Shown: positions 8,454-17,065 of the stretch, in pieces
Layout: every line of letters begins with the position of its first letter
Position numbering within the stretch: position 1 is the stretch's first letter
Assembly (NCBI RefSeq): GCF_001302565.1
Contig: NZ_CP012750.1
Location: forward strand, 1,736,001-1,800,000
DNA length: 64,000 nt
Direction: 5' to 3'
Source of the DNA: Glutamicibacter halophytocola
GTDB lineage: Bacteria; Actinomycetota; Actinomycetes; Actinomycetales; Micrococcaceae
The notes under the pieces: model-generated
What the model saw: only the letters and a program-made list of their open reading frames with translations
Told to the model about the DNA's origin: nothing
Database searches by the model: none
Program-made: the position numbers and the translations under genes

Positions 8454-9623
8454 ATGGCTGCACCCACCGAAGCAAGCATGAAAGAAATCCGCGAGCTGAT
8501 CGCGGTGGACACCACGAGCCGCGACACCAATTTGCCGCTGATCGAAAGTGTCGCCGGAAAACTTCGAGCGCACGGTGTGGAGTCCACGCTGATTCACAAT
8601 GAAGAGCGCACCAAAGCCAACCTGCTGGCGACCATTCCTGCGAGCGATGGCGGCCGCACTGGCGGCATTGTGCTCTCGGGGCACACCGACGTGGTCCCGG
8701 TCGACGGGCAGGACTGGAGCAGCGAGCCATTTGATGCCCAGGTACGAGGCGACAAGCTGTACGGCCGTGGAACCTGCGATATGAAGGGCTATCTGGGCGT
8801 GATCCTGGCCAAGCTCGATCAGCTGACCAGCGCCCAGCTTTCCGAGCCAATCCACCTGGCGCTGTCCTACGACGAGGAGGTCGGTTGTGTCGGTGCGGTG
8901 AGTTTGGTGGACAAGATCGTGGACGATGGATTGGCGCCCCGCGGATGCTTTGTCGGGGAGCCGTCGAGCATGCGGGCGATTCGCGGACACAAGTCGATGA
9001 ATGTGTTCCGCGTGCAGTTCAACGGAGTCGCCGCGCACTCGTCGCTGCCCTCCGAGGGCGTGAACGCGATTTCCTATGCGCTGCGCTTTGCCGGCTTTGT
9101 CGAGGAAGTGTCCCAGGAGCTGCGTACCAGCGGGCCGCAGGATGCAGCGTTCATCGAGCCGTCCACCACCATGAACGTAAATAAGTTTGATGCCGGCATC
9201 GCAGTGAACACCATTCCTTCGCAAGCGGTGGTGTTCTTCGAGTACCGTTCATTGGCTGTGGTGGATCGCGAGCAGCTCACGGCCCGCTTCCGCGATGAGG
9301 CAGCCAAGCTCGAAGCCCAGATGCGCGTCAAGAATCCGTCGTGCTCGGTCAGCTTCGAGCAGCAGGCTGGTGCTCCCGGCCTGGATACCGAGCCGGGCGA
9401 GGAAATTGTCGCGCTAGCGGCAGCCTGCGGGGCGATCGCCACTGATGAGAAGGTAACCTATGGTACCGAAGCGGGCTTGTTCTCTGCCGCGGGCATTCCG
9501 ACCGTCGTGTGCGGCCCTGGAGACATCGCCCAGGCACACGCACCGGATGAATACATCTTGCTCGACCAGATCGCCGAGTGCGAGAACTTCATTGACTCGC
9601 TGATTGCACAGCTGAGCCGATGA
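8454..9623 (+). CDS. argE: M20 family deacylase, acetylornithine deacetylase (ArgE) type
   Basis: A 389-residue dinuclear-zinc M20 peptidase. Metal ligands and catalytic residues are visible in order: SGHTDVVPV, GRGTCDMKG, YDEEVGC, GEPSS and the late His in AQAHAPDEY. A dimerisation domain lies in the middle around AHSSLPSEGVNAI. The best family match is acetylornithine deacetylase, which frees ornithine from N-acetylornithine. However, the gene is translationally coupled to a transporter rather than to arg genes. The true substrate may therefore be an imported N-acyl amino acid. Confidence 0.82.
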   Translation: MAAPTEASMKEIRELIAVDTTSRDTNLPLIESVAGKLRAHGVESTLIHNEERTKANLLATIPASDGGRTGGIVLSGHTDVVPVDGQDWSSEPFDAQVRGDKLYGRGTCDMKGYLGVILAKLDQLTSAQLSEPIHLALSYDEEVGCVGAVSLVDKIVDDGLAPRGCFVGEPSSMRAIRGHKSMNVFRVQFNGVAAHSSLPSEGVNAISYALRFAGFVEEVSQELRTSGPQDAAFIEPSTTMNVNKFDAGIAVNTIPSQAVVFFEYRSLAVVDREQLTARFRDEAAKLEAQMRVKNPSCSVSFEQQAGAPGLDTEPGEEIVALAAACGAIATDEKVTYGTEAGLFSAAGIPTVVCGPGDIAQAHAPDEYILLDQIAECENFIDSLIAQLSR

Positions 9624-10894
9624 GCGCGGCAAGTCAGGCCACCGCGCGACAGATCGCGATGGCCCGCAAGGCGGTCATTTCCAGCTCCATTGGCGCGGCC
9701 CTGGAATGGTTCGACATCATTGTTTATGCCACCTTTGCCACCACCATTGCCAAGGTTTTCTATCCCGAGTCGGATCCGACCTTCGCACTGATCCTCACCT
9801 TCGCAACCTTTGCGATTTCCTACGTAATCCGTCCGCTGGGCGGGATGGTGCTGGGAAACTATGCTGATCGCAAGGGACGGAAGAAGGCGCTTACCCTCAC
9901 ACTCGGGCTAATGATGGTGGGTACCTTGATCATGGCCGTGGCTCCTCCCTACGCGTCGGTCGGCGTAGCAGGAGCGTTGATCATCCTGCTTTCCCGCCTG
10001 ATTCAGGGATTCTCTGCCGGTGGCGAATTCGGAACCTCGACCGCATTCCTGATCGAAACGGCTCCGCATAAAAAGGCCTACTACTCTTCGTGGCAGGTGG
10101 CCAGCCAAGGCGCTTCGATGATGCTCGCCTCCGGGTTCGGATACTTCCTCACTACTGGCCTGAGTCCACAGGAACTGGAAGCGTGGGGCTGGCGTGTGCC
10201 ATTTTTCGTGGGCCTGCTGATTGGTCCGGTGGGGCTGTACATCAGAGCCCGGCTGGAGGAGACCGAGGAGTTCACGTCCGTGGTGAAAGAAAAGTTCCCG
10301 CTGGGTACCCTCTTCAAAGTGCACTACGGGCGGCTGCTGGCCGGATCTGCGGTCATTGGTGTCGCCACGATCTCGGTCTATTTGATCCTGTTCATGCCAA
10401 CTTTCGCCGTGAATAACCTGGGCATTCCGGGCGACGCGGCTTTCTTGGGTGGCATCGCAGCTGGCGTCATCACGCTGTGCGGGGTGCCGCTTGTCGGGCA
10501 TCTGGCAGACCGCGTTGGGCCTGCAAAGGTGATGACCTATGCGGCAGCAGCCGCTTTTGTGCTTGCCTATCCTTTGTTCAAGCTGATGACCTCCACGCCC
10601 ACAGTCGGGGTCATGGTGGTGGTGATTGCGCTGCTTGGCGTCATCATGTCCTTCTACTTCGGACCGCTTCCTGCGCTGCTCTCGGGACTGTTCCCAGCGG
10701 CTATCCGTGGTTCCGGATTGTCAGTTGCCTACAACGTGGGCGTGACCTTGCTCGGGGGCATTGCTCCGCTGGTGCTGACCTGGTTGCTCGACGTGACAGG
10801 TTCGCTGGATGCGCCAAGTATCTACTACATGGCCATCACCGTGATTTCGCTGGTCGGCTTGTTCTTCGTCCGTCGGCGCTACGCTCAGCCCTAG
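9620..10894 (+). CDS. MFS transporter, metabolite:H+ symporter (MHS) type
   Basis: A 424-residue protein with about 12 membrane segments. The start KAVISSSIGAALEWFDI is characteristic of MHS-type transporters (ProP/KgtP/ShiA relatives), as are GNYADRKGRKKALT between segments 2 and 3 and RLIQGFSAGGEFGTS. Members import organic acids, betaine or shikimate with protons. The start overlaps the argE-type stop by four bases (ATGA), so the two are co-translated and probably act on one compound: uptake, then deacylation. The substrate cannot be read from sequence. Confidence 0.9.
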   Translation: MSAASQATARQIAMARKAVISSSIGAALEWFDIIVYATFATTIAKVFYPESDPTFALILTFATFAISYVIRPLGGMVLGNYADRKGRKKALTLTLGLMMVGTLIMAVAPPYASVGVAGALIILLSRLIQGFSAGGEFGTSTAFLIETAPHKKAYYSSWQVASQGASMMLASGFGYFLTTGLSPQELEAWGWRVPFFVGLLIGPVGLYIRARLEETEEFTSVVKEKFPLGTLFKVHYGRLLAGSAVIGVATISVYLILFMPTFAVNNLGIPGDAAFLGGIAAGVITLCGVPLVGHLADRVGPAKVMTYAAAAAFVLAYPLFKLMTSTPTVGVMVVVIALLGVIMSFYFGPLPALLSGLFPAAIRGSGLSVAYNVGVTLLGGIAPLVLTWLLDVTGSLDAPSIYYMAITVISLVGLFFVRRRYAQP

Positions 10895-10913
10895 CGTCCC
10901 CTGAACGCGCACC

Positions 10914-10943
10914 TGGCCGCCAGCTCTTGTGAGATGGCGGCCA
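10914..10943. terminator. Hairpin between convergent genes
   Basis: A 9-bp perfect stem TGGCCGCCA/TGGCGGCCA with a 12-base loop, between the MFS gene and the haemolysin III-type gene. It has no T tract. Confidence 0.5.
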
Positions 10944-10965
10944 CGTGTCTATGCAATGTGCTGGT

Positions 10966-11655
10966 CTAAAGCGCGACGAGCAGTACGGCAGTCCAATGGC
11001 AGAGGAACGCGATGATTGTGCAGGCATGGAATAGTTCGTGGAATCCGAAGACTGTCGGCAAGGGGTTGGGGCGTTTGGTTGCATAAAAAACAGCTCCAAC
11101 CGTATATGCGAGCCCGCCGGCAAGGATCAGGATCATGGTTGCCGGATTTGCCGCCCAAAATGCTGGCAGCTGCATGAGCGCGCCCCACCCGAGCAGAATG
11201 TAGAGACCCACGCCGACCCAGCGCGGTGCCGTGGGCCAGATAGTTTTGATGGCAATCCCGGCTATTGCTCCAGCCCAGATGATGGATAGGACGATTATTG
11301 CCTGTTTGCCCGGGAGTGTCAGCGCAGCAACCGGTGTGTAGGTGCCGGCGATGAGCAGGAAAATGTTGGCGTGATCCGCTCGGCGGAAAAGACCCATGAC
11401 CTTGTCGGTCCAATTTCCGCGGTGGTAGAGCGCGGAGGTGCCAAAGAGCAGGATGGAGCATATCGCGAAGATTGTGCTGGTCCATTCGGCAAGGCGCCCA
11501 TCGGCCAGGACGATGAGCACCAGATTCATGATGATGATTCCCGGAGTCGACCATGCATGAATCAATCCGCGCCAGCGCGTTCGTTCGGTGCCGACGGACA
11601 AGAATTTTTTCGGAGCTCGAATTTCTGCGGTGGGGATCATGGGATCAATGGCCAC
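10966..11655 (-). CDS. Haemolysin III (TrhA/PAQR-like) membrane protein
   Basis: A 229-residue protein with seven predicted membrane segments and the conserved haemolysin III/PAQR residues: SALYHRGNW, DHANIFLLIAGTYTP and the C-terminal HELFHACTIIAFLCHW, whose histidines bind zinc in related receptors. The bacterial proteins affect membrane lipid homeostasis; true haemolysis is doubtful. The start is GTG 11655 behind AAGGA. It is monocistronic. Confidence 0.9.
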   Translation of the reverse strand: MAIDPMIPTAEIRAPKKFLSVGTERTRWRGLIHAWSTPGIIIMNLVLIVLADGRLAEWTSTIFAICSILLFGTSALYHRGNWTDKVMGLFRRADHANIFLLIAGTYTPVAALTLPGKQAIIVLSIIWAGAIAGIAIKTIWPTAPRWVGVGLYILLGWGALMQLPAFWAANPATMILILAGGLAYTVGAVFYATKRPNPLPTVFGFHELFHACTIIAFLCHWTAVLLVAL

Positions 11656-11754
11656 GGGAGTCCTTAACGTAGTGCTCGGGGAGTGATCCCCAGTCTTCGA
11701 AGTCTACGGCAGAATGCTAGGTTCCCACTGTGCCTGACGCAGGATGCCAAACAA

Positions 11755-11790
11755 GAAGAAACCCGCCCAGTTCACTGGGCGGGTTTCTTC
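11755..11790 (-). terminator. Intrinsic terminator of the GlsB/YeaQ gene
   Basis: A perfect 16-bp inverted repeat (GAAGAAACCCGCCCAG and complement) with a TTCA loop, 34 bases after the stop of the minus-strand gene. It is symmetric enough to act both ways. Confidence 0.88.
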
Positions 11791-11823
11791 AATGGCGAAA
11801 GGGACAAGTATAAAAATGGCCGA

Positions 11824-12084
11824 CTAGGCGCGCTTCTTGGTGATGAATCCCCAAACGACCAAGACAATCAATGCGCCGCCGATGGCTAGGATCCAGCTCC
11901 AAAGTGAGAAGAACCCGCTCATTCCCTTGTCAAAGATGAGGCTGCCAATCCAGCCGCCGAGCAATGCGCCGACGACCCCTAGCAACAAGGTTGCGATCCA
12001 TCCGCCACCTTGCTTGCCTGGCAGGATTGCTTTTGCGATAGCGCCAGCAATCAGGCCCAAAACTATCCATCCAATGAATCCCAT
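11824..12084 (-). CDS. GlsB/YeaQ/YmgE family membrane protein
   Basis: An 86-residue protein with three hydrophobic segments (FIGWIVLGLIAGAIAKAILP, the Gly-rich WIATLLLGVVGALLGGWIG, and WSWILAIGGALIVLVVWG) and a basic end. This is the pattern of the transglycosylase-associated/GlsB stress family; its biochemical role is unknown. The ATG at 12084 follows GGAG and is preferred over the start four codons upstream. Confidence 0.9.
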   Translation of the reverse strand: MGFIGWIVLGLIAGAIAKAILPGKQGGGWIATLLLGVVGALLGGWIGSLIFDKGMSGFFSLWSWILAIGGALIVLVVWGFITKKRA

Positions 12085-12301
12085 GATTCGCTCCAATGGT
12101 CAGAATCTCTAGTGATCGGGTTTGACCACTTAATCCAGACATTACATTGCTTTGAGCTGGGGTTCTATAGAGGGGCTGTTGATTCTCGGGCTTTTCTCAA
12201 CATAGATTCAAGGTTAACTTGAAGGTTCGCGATGTTTCCGCTTGTAACTGATGCTTGATCTGTGGTTTTCAAGAAGTCAAGGTTCGGGTCTTGCGAAATG
12301 G

Positions 12302-12330
12302 TTGACACGGATCACTGTCGCTCATACGCT
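12302..12330 (+). promoter_or_regulatory. Housekeeping promoter of gntK-gntP
   Basis: TTGACA at 12302-12307 and TACGCT at 12325-12330 are separated by exactly 17 bases. The predicted start near 12337 leaves a leader of about 65 bases before gntK. Confidence 0.75.
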
Positions 12331-12332
12331 TG

Positions 12333-12378
12333 TTAAATCAGATTTTATCCAATCAAACAATCCTTAAGTCTGATATTA
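12333..12378 (+). promoter_or_regulatory. Repeated operator-like boxes in the gntK leader
   Basis: Two related 15-base boxes, TTAAATCAGATTTTA (12333-12347) and TTAAGTCTGATATTA (12364-12378), lie 31 bases apart, about three helical turns. They sit at and just after the predicted transcription start, where a GntR-type repressor would block transcription. Confidence 0.5.
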
Positions 12379-12403
12379 GGTTTGCGCACGACGGAGTGAA
12401 TAC

Positions 12404-12925
12404 ATGAGTGAACTGGTCCCAGCCATCATCGTTATGGGTGTTTCGGGCAGCGGCAAGACGACTATCGGCCAGATGCTGGCAGATGAGCTGAATCGTCAAT
12501 TCGTCGACGGCGATAGCCTGCACCCCGAATCCAATAAGCAGAAAATGGCCGCAGGCGAAGCATTGGACGATCAGGATCGCGAACCATGGTTGCGTGTCAT
12601 TGGCCAGAAGCTTGCTGAAGGAACCAACCAGGGAGAACCGTTGGTTATTGCGTGCTCCGCCCTGAAGCGCAGCTACCGCGATCTGATTCGCTCCTTGGAA
12701 CCGACAACCATTTTTGTGCACTTGGCAGGTGTGCCCACTGTTATTCGCGATCGAATGAACGCACGCTCCCACGAGTACATGCCTTCCTCGCTGCTGGATA
12801 GCCAATTGGCAACCCTGGAGCTGCCCACCGCCGATGAAGCGGTTCTCACCGCTGACATTTCCAATTCCCCTGAGGACATCGTGCGTCAACTTGTAATTGA
12901 CCTCGGAGTAGCGCACCTCGCATAA
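12404..12925 (+). CDS. gntK: Gluconokinase
   Basis: Phosphorylates gluconate to 6-phosphogluconate with ATP. The 173-residue protein has the P-loop GVSGSGKTT at residues 12-20, DGDSLHPESNKQKMAAGEAL (substrate-binding region of thermoresistant-type gluconokinases) and ACSALKRSYRDLIR. It is the first gene of a gluconate operon: gntP follows after 47 bases, then the convergent GntR-type gene and gnd, which uses the product. Confidence 0.96.
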   Translation: MSELVPAIIVMGVSGSGKTTIGQMLADELNRQFVDGDSLHPESNKQKMAAGEALDDQDREPWLRVIGQKLAEGTNQGEPLVIACSALKRSYRDLIRSLEPTTIFVHLAGVPTVIRDRMNARSHEYMPSSLLDSQLATLELPTADEAVLTADISNSPEDIVRQLVIDLGVAHLA

Positions 12926-12972
12926 GCCACCTGCCAGCAACTGGCATGAATAACCATTGATCAAGGACGACA

Positions 12973-14388
12973 ATGACAACTGAGCTCGAAATGAACTGGA
13001 CGCTGGGTACGCCCGGTCTCCTCGGACTCGCGGTAGCGGCGGTCGCCGTGCTGCTGGTCCTAATTATCCGCTTCCGGATCCACGCTTTTGTGGCTCTGGT
13101 TCTCACCAGCTTGCTGACAGCAATTGCCGCAGGCATTCCTGCGGCATCGGTGATCACCACTTTGACCAGCGGTTTCGGCTCAACGCTTGCGAGCGTCGCC
13201 TTGCTTGTGGGTCTTGGTGCGATGCTCGGCCGAATGCTGGAAACCAGCGGTGGCGCCGAGGTAATGACCAACTGGCTGATCTCCAAGTTCGGCGAAAAGC
13301 GAGCTCCACTGGCGCTGTCCGTGGCATCGCTGCTCTTCGGTTTCCCCATCTTCTTCGACGCTGGCCTCGTGGTCATGCTTCCAATCATCTTCACCGTGGC
13401 GCGCCGCCTGGGTGGATCTGTGCTGTACTACGCAATTCCAGCGGCAACTGCCTTCTCGGTGATGCACATCTTCGTTCCACCACATCCAGGCCCAGTGGCG
13501 GCTTCGGGGCTGCTTGAAGCGAATGTTGGCCTGGTCCTCGTTCTTGGCCTGATTGTCGCCATCCCGACGTGGTTCTTCTCCGGCCACCTGTTCGGCAAGT
13601 TCGTTGGCAAGAAGTTCGACATCCCGGTACCAAACATCCTGGATGCAGCACTGGGCAACGGCACTGGCAAGGATGACTTCAAGTCCTCTCCATCGGTAGG
13701 AACTGTCTTCAGCCTGCTGCTTCTGCCCCTGATCTTGATCTTCATGAACACCGGGCTGAACATGCTCGGCAGCGCCGGCATCGTTGATGCAGAAGCATCA
13801 TGGGTTACCTGGCTTCGCCTGTTTGGCGAGACCCCGGTGGCGCTGCTGATTACTGTGTTGCTCGGAATGTTCCTGCTCGGCTTCCGCAAGGGCAAGGACA
13901 AGACCTTGGTTGAGACCGTCGTTGACTCGGCTCTCGGCCCGGTATGCTCGATCATCTTGATCACCGGAGCCGGCGGCATGTTCGGTGGAGTGCTTCGTGC
14001 CAGCGGCATCGGCAATGCTATCGCGGATTCGCTGCAGTCGGTGGGCATGCCACTGATCATCGCGGGCTTCCTGATCGCAGCCATCGTGCGTTTGGCACAG
14101 GGCTCGGCCACCGTGGCATTGACCACCGCGGCTGCCATCGTTCAGCCGGCAATTTTGGCTGATAGCTCCTTGACTGCTTTCCAGGTGGCCACCATGGTTC
14201 TGGCGTTGGCCGCCGGTTCGGTGTTCGCTGGCCATGTGAACGACTCCGGCTTCTGGCTGGTGTCCCGCTTCCTGCAGATGGACGTATCGACGACTTTGCG
14301 GGTGTGGACCGTAGGGCAGGCTTTGGTTTCGGTTGTCGGCTTCGCCTTCGTGATGGTGCTCTACGGCATTGCGACTGCGCTTGCCTAG
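12973..14388 (+). CDS. gntP: Gluconate permease, GntP family
   Basis: A 471-residue transporter with about 12-14 membrane segments. Family hallmarks are GLGAMLGRMLETSGGAEV, FGFPIFFDAGLVVMLPI and MHIFVPPHPGPVAASG, then a late GHVNDSGFWLVSRFL. It imports gluconate with protons for the adjacent GntK. It is very likely co-transcribed with gntK and ends at a strong terminator. Confidence 0.96.
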   Translation: MTTELEMNWTLGTPGLLGLAVAAVAVLLVLIIRFRIHAFVALVLTSLLTAIAAGIPAASVITTLTSGFGSTLASVALLVGLGAMLGRMLETSGGAEVMTNWLISKFGEKRAPLALSVASLLFGFPIFFDAGLVVMLPIIFTVARRLGGSVLYYAIPAATAFSVMHIFVPPHPGPVAASGLLEANVGLVLVLGLIVAIPTWFFSGHLFGKFVGKKFDIPVPNILDAALGNGTGKDDFKSSPSVGTVFSLLLLPLILIFMNTGLNMLGSAGIVDAEASWVTWLRLFGETPVALLITVLLGMFLLGFRKGKDKTLVETVVDSALGPVCSIILITGAGGMFGGVLRASGIGNAIADSLQSVGMPLIIAGFLIAAIVRLAQGSATVALTTAAAIVQPAILADSSLTAFQVATMVLALAAGSVFAGHVNDSGFWLVSRFLQMDVSTTLRVWTVGQALVSVVGFAFVMVLYGIATALA

Positions 14389-14403
14389 CAAGCTGCCTCT
14401 GTA

Positions 14404-14453
14404 GCGAAAAAATCCGCCGGACCAACGAATATTCGTTGGTCCGGCGGATTTTT
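14404..14453. terminator. Bidirectional terminator between gntP and the GntR gene
   Basis: A perfect stem of about 20 bp (AATCCGCCGGACCAACGA and complement) with an ATAT loop, A-rich on the left and T-rich on the right. It serves both convergent genes. Confidence 0.93.
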
Positions 14454-14487
14454 CCGTTGTCCTGAAAGCGTGAATCAGTGCGCTGAT

Positions 14488-15222
14488 CTAGCGTGCATCC
14501 TTGGCTGGGTCGACAAACAGGCGCGGCTGGCCTTCCCAGAGGCTGCAAATCTCGTTGTGGGTGCGGCGCATGATGCTTTCCATGTTCTTGCGGGCACCGG
14601 CCGAATCGGAGTTGGAGATGGCATCGGCTACCGATTGGTGCCAGAGCAGCGCCTCTTCGTGCGGGCGCTCCGGCATCAGGCCAAGTTCGGTTCGACCGCG
14701 CAGGATCGCGCCAATGGGCGTGGAGAGATTCGCGAACATCTCGTTGCCTGAAGCGGCAAGCACCAGGGCATGGAAGCGAATGTCCAGTTCCAGGAATCGG
14801 CGAAGGTCGCCTTGGCGTCCATAGTGATTCATTTGAGCGGAGATCATCATCAGCTCCTTGCGCATGGCTTCCGGTGCGACCTCGGCGGCCAGTTCAGCGG
14901 CCATGGGCTCGACGGAAATGCGAAGCTCGGTCAGGGAGCGCAGCTGCGTCCCTTTTTGATCGCCGGCCAGGCGCCAGCGAATGACGTGATCGTCGTAGGG
15001 GTTCCAGCTTTCCGCCCCCAGAACTCGAATGCCCACGCGCTTGGTGCTGGTCACCAGGCCGCACTGCGCGAGCACGCGAACCGCTTCGCGAATCACCGAA
15101 CGGGAGACCTGGAGCTTCTGCTCAAGATCCGCAGCAAGAATAATCGAGCCGCGGGGGATTTGTCCGCTGACGATGCGGGAGCCGAGATGCTCAACCACAT
15201 GAGCGTGCAGACTAGTTGCCAT
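14488..15222 (-). CDS. gntR: FadR-subfamily GntR regulator, likely gluconate repressor
   Basis: A 244-residue regulator with an N-terminal winged helix (residues 1-70; recognition helix SRSVIREAVRVLAQCGLV). A C-terminal FCD ligand domain carries the usual metal-binding pattern (LDIRFHALVLAASGNEM, then RPHEEALLWHQSVADAI). Its place between gntP and gnd argues for control of gluconate uptake and the oxidative pentose-phosphate step; C. glutamicum GntR1/GntR2 are the known parallels. It probably derepresses when gluconate or 6-phosphogluconate binds. The target boxes are inferred, not shown. Confidence 0.88.
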   Translation of the reverse strand: MATSLHAHVVEHLGSRIVSGQIPRGSIILAADLEQKLQVSRSVIREAVRVLAQCGLVTSTKRVGIRVLGAESWNPYDDHVIRWRLAGDQKGTQLRSLTELRISVEPMAAELAAEVAPEAMRKELMMISAQMNHYGRQGDLRRFLELDIRFHALVLAASGNEMFANLSTPIGAILRGRTELGLMPERPHEEALLWHQSVADAISNSDSAGARKNMESIMRRTHNEICSLWEGQPRLFVDPAKDAR

Positions 15223-15428
15223 AGGGATAGTTTAGCTAACGGCTAGGGACAAATAGGGTTGCGCCGACCGAATACCCAGAATAAATATGTTTTAACTTTG
15301 GTAGTCCTCTGGGAAACAGGGTGCTGTGCCTAGTAGGATGGGAAGGTCACGTGGTCGTGATTCAGGGGCCATGGTTTATGGTCTCTGTTAACGGCACACC
15401 TCCCCGTAATTGATGGAGACTTATTTTT

Positions 15429-16868
15429 ATGCCTGCACAGATTGGTGTCACAGGTCTGGCCGTGATGGGCGCAAACCTCGCCCGCAACTTCGCCCGCAAC
15501 GGATACACTGTCGCCCTGCACAACCGCTCGGTCGGAAAGACCGACGCACTGCTTGAGGCGCATGGCGATGAAGGCGACTTCATCCGCACCGAAAGCCTCG
15601 AAGAGCTGGTCGCGAATCTTGAAACCCCGCGCCGCGTCCTGATTATGGTCAAGGCTGGCGGTCCGGTGGATTCCGTCATCGACCAGCTGGTTCCGCTGCT
15701 TGATGAAGGTGACATCGTCATTGACGCAGGCAACTCGCACTACACCGACACCCGTCGCCGCGAAGCAGCCCTGAACGAAAAGGGCCTCCACTTCGTTGGC
15801 GTTGGCGTTTCCGGTGGCGAAGAGGGCGCACTGCTGGGCCCATCGATCATGCCAGGCGGCTCGGCCGAGTCCTACAAGGCGCTGGGCCCGATGCTGGAAA
15901 AGATTTCCGCCAAGGCCGACGACGGTGCTCCTTGCTGCGCATGGATTTCCACCGATGGTGCGGGCCACTTCGTGAAGATGGTCCACAACGGCATTGAATA
16001 CGCCGACATGCAGGTTATCGGCGAGGCCTACGACCTGCTGCGCAGCGCTGCAGGCATCGAGCCAGCCGCACAGGCCGAAATCTTCAGCGAGTGGAACAAG
16101 GGGGAGCTTTCCAGCTTCCTGATTGAAATCACCGCTGAGGTTCTGGGCCACACCGACGCTGCCACCGGCAAGCCGCTGATCGACGTAATCCAGGACTCCG
16201 CGGGCCAGAAGGGCACCGGACGCTGGACCGTGCAGTCCGGCCTGGACATGGGCTCGCCGGTTTCGGCCATCGCCGAATCGGTATTCGCTCGCTCGCTGTC
16301 CTCCCAGCGTGACATCCGCGCTGTGGGCCAGAAGGTGCTCGCCGCGGACACCACCGAGGTCACCCTGCCAGAGAACTTCGTCGAAGACGTGCGCCAGGCA
16401 CTGTTCGCATCGAAGCTGGTTTCCTACGCACAGGGCCTCGACATGCTCACCTCGGCTGCCGGTGAATACAACTGGGAGCTGAAGCTGGACGAGATCGCTG
16501 GCTTGTGGCGTGAAGGCTGCATCATCCGCGCGGCCCTGCTCAAGGACATCACTGCTGCTTACTCGGCGGACGAAAAGCCAGTCAACCTGCTGTTCGCTCC
16601 AGCCTTTGCCGAGGCAATCGCCAAGGCAGTTCCTGCATGGCGCCGTGTTGTCTCCGTGGCAGTTCAGCTCGGCATTCCGGCACCAGTCTTCTCCTCGTCG
16701 CTGGCTTACTACGATGGCCTGCGTCGCGACCGCCTGCCAGCAGCATTGACCCAGGGTCTGCGTGACTTCTTCGGTGCGCACACCTACCGCCGCACTGACA
16801 AGGAAGGCACCTTCCACACTCTGTGGAGCGGTGACCGTTCCGAGATTGCTGCAGAGGATACTCACTAG
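15429..16868 (+). CDS. gnd: 6-phosphogluconate dehydrogenase, decarboxylating
   Basis: Oxidises 6-phosphogluconate to ribulose 5-phosphate and CO2, yielding NADPH. The 479-residue length fits the long (GndA) subtype. The nucleotide-binding motif is GLAVMGANLARNFARNGY (GxAxxGxN) with HNRS after the second strand, the NADP-type choice. Substrate residues are in GVGVSGGEEGALLGPSIMPG and GAGHFVKMVHNGIEYADM (catalytic Lys in FVKMVHN). The upstream 200 bases separate it from the divergent regulator gene and should hold its promoter. Confidence 0.97.
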   Translation: MPAQIGVTGLAVMGANLARNFARNGYTVALHNRSVGKTDALLEAHGDEGDFIRTESLEELVANLETPRRVLIMVKAGGPVDSVIDQLVPLLDEGDIVIDAGNSHYTDTRRREAALNEKGLHFVGVGVSGGEEGALLGPSIMPGGSAESYKALGPMLEKISAKADDGAPCCAWISTDGAGHFVKMVHNGIEYADMQVIGEAYDLLRSAAGIEPAAQAEIFSEWNKGELSSFLIEITAEVLGHTDAATGKPLIDVIQDSAGQKGTGRWTVQSGLDMGSPVSAIAESVFARSLSSQRDIRAVGQKVLAADTTEVTLPENFVEDVRQALFASKLVSYAQGLDMLTSAAGEYNWELKLDEIAGLWREGCIIRAALLKDITAAYSADEKPVNLLFAPAFAEAIAKAVPAWRRVVSVAVQLGIPAPVFSSSLAYYDGLRRDRLPAALTQGLRDFFGAHTYRRTDKEGTFHTLWSGDRSEIAAEDTH

Positions 16869-16882
16869 AGTTTTCACAGCCT

Positions 16883-16932
16883 AAACCGGCCTTCTTTCTA
16901 AGGAATTACTTAGAAAGGGGGCCGGTTTTTCT
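16883..16932 (+). terminator. Intrinsic terminator of gnd
   Basis: The inverted repeat AAACCGGC..TTCTTTCTAA / TTAGAAAG..GCCGGTTT is followed by five T residues, 20 bases after the stop. Confidence 0.9.
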
Positions 16933-17065
16933 TAATAGGATCAGCGTCACAAAGGCAAAATTTCCCCCGGAAACATCCAACAAAATCTTGCTTGAATTCC
17001 CGTTCATGGAAAACACCTATGTATATCGATAACTGCTGACAGGTAGCGTCTATATAAATTTTTCC

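Noticed and set aside
15330..16877. A 515-codon open frame antisense to gnd
   Set aside because: Low-complexity shadow of gnd without ribosome site or recognisable domain.
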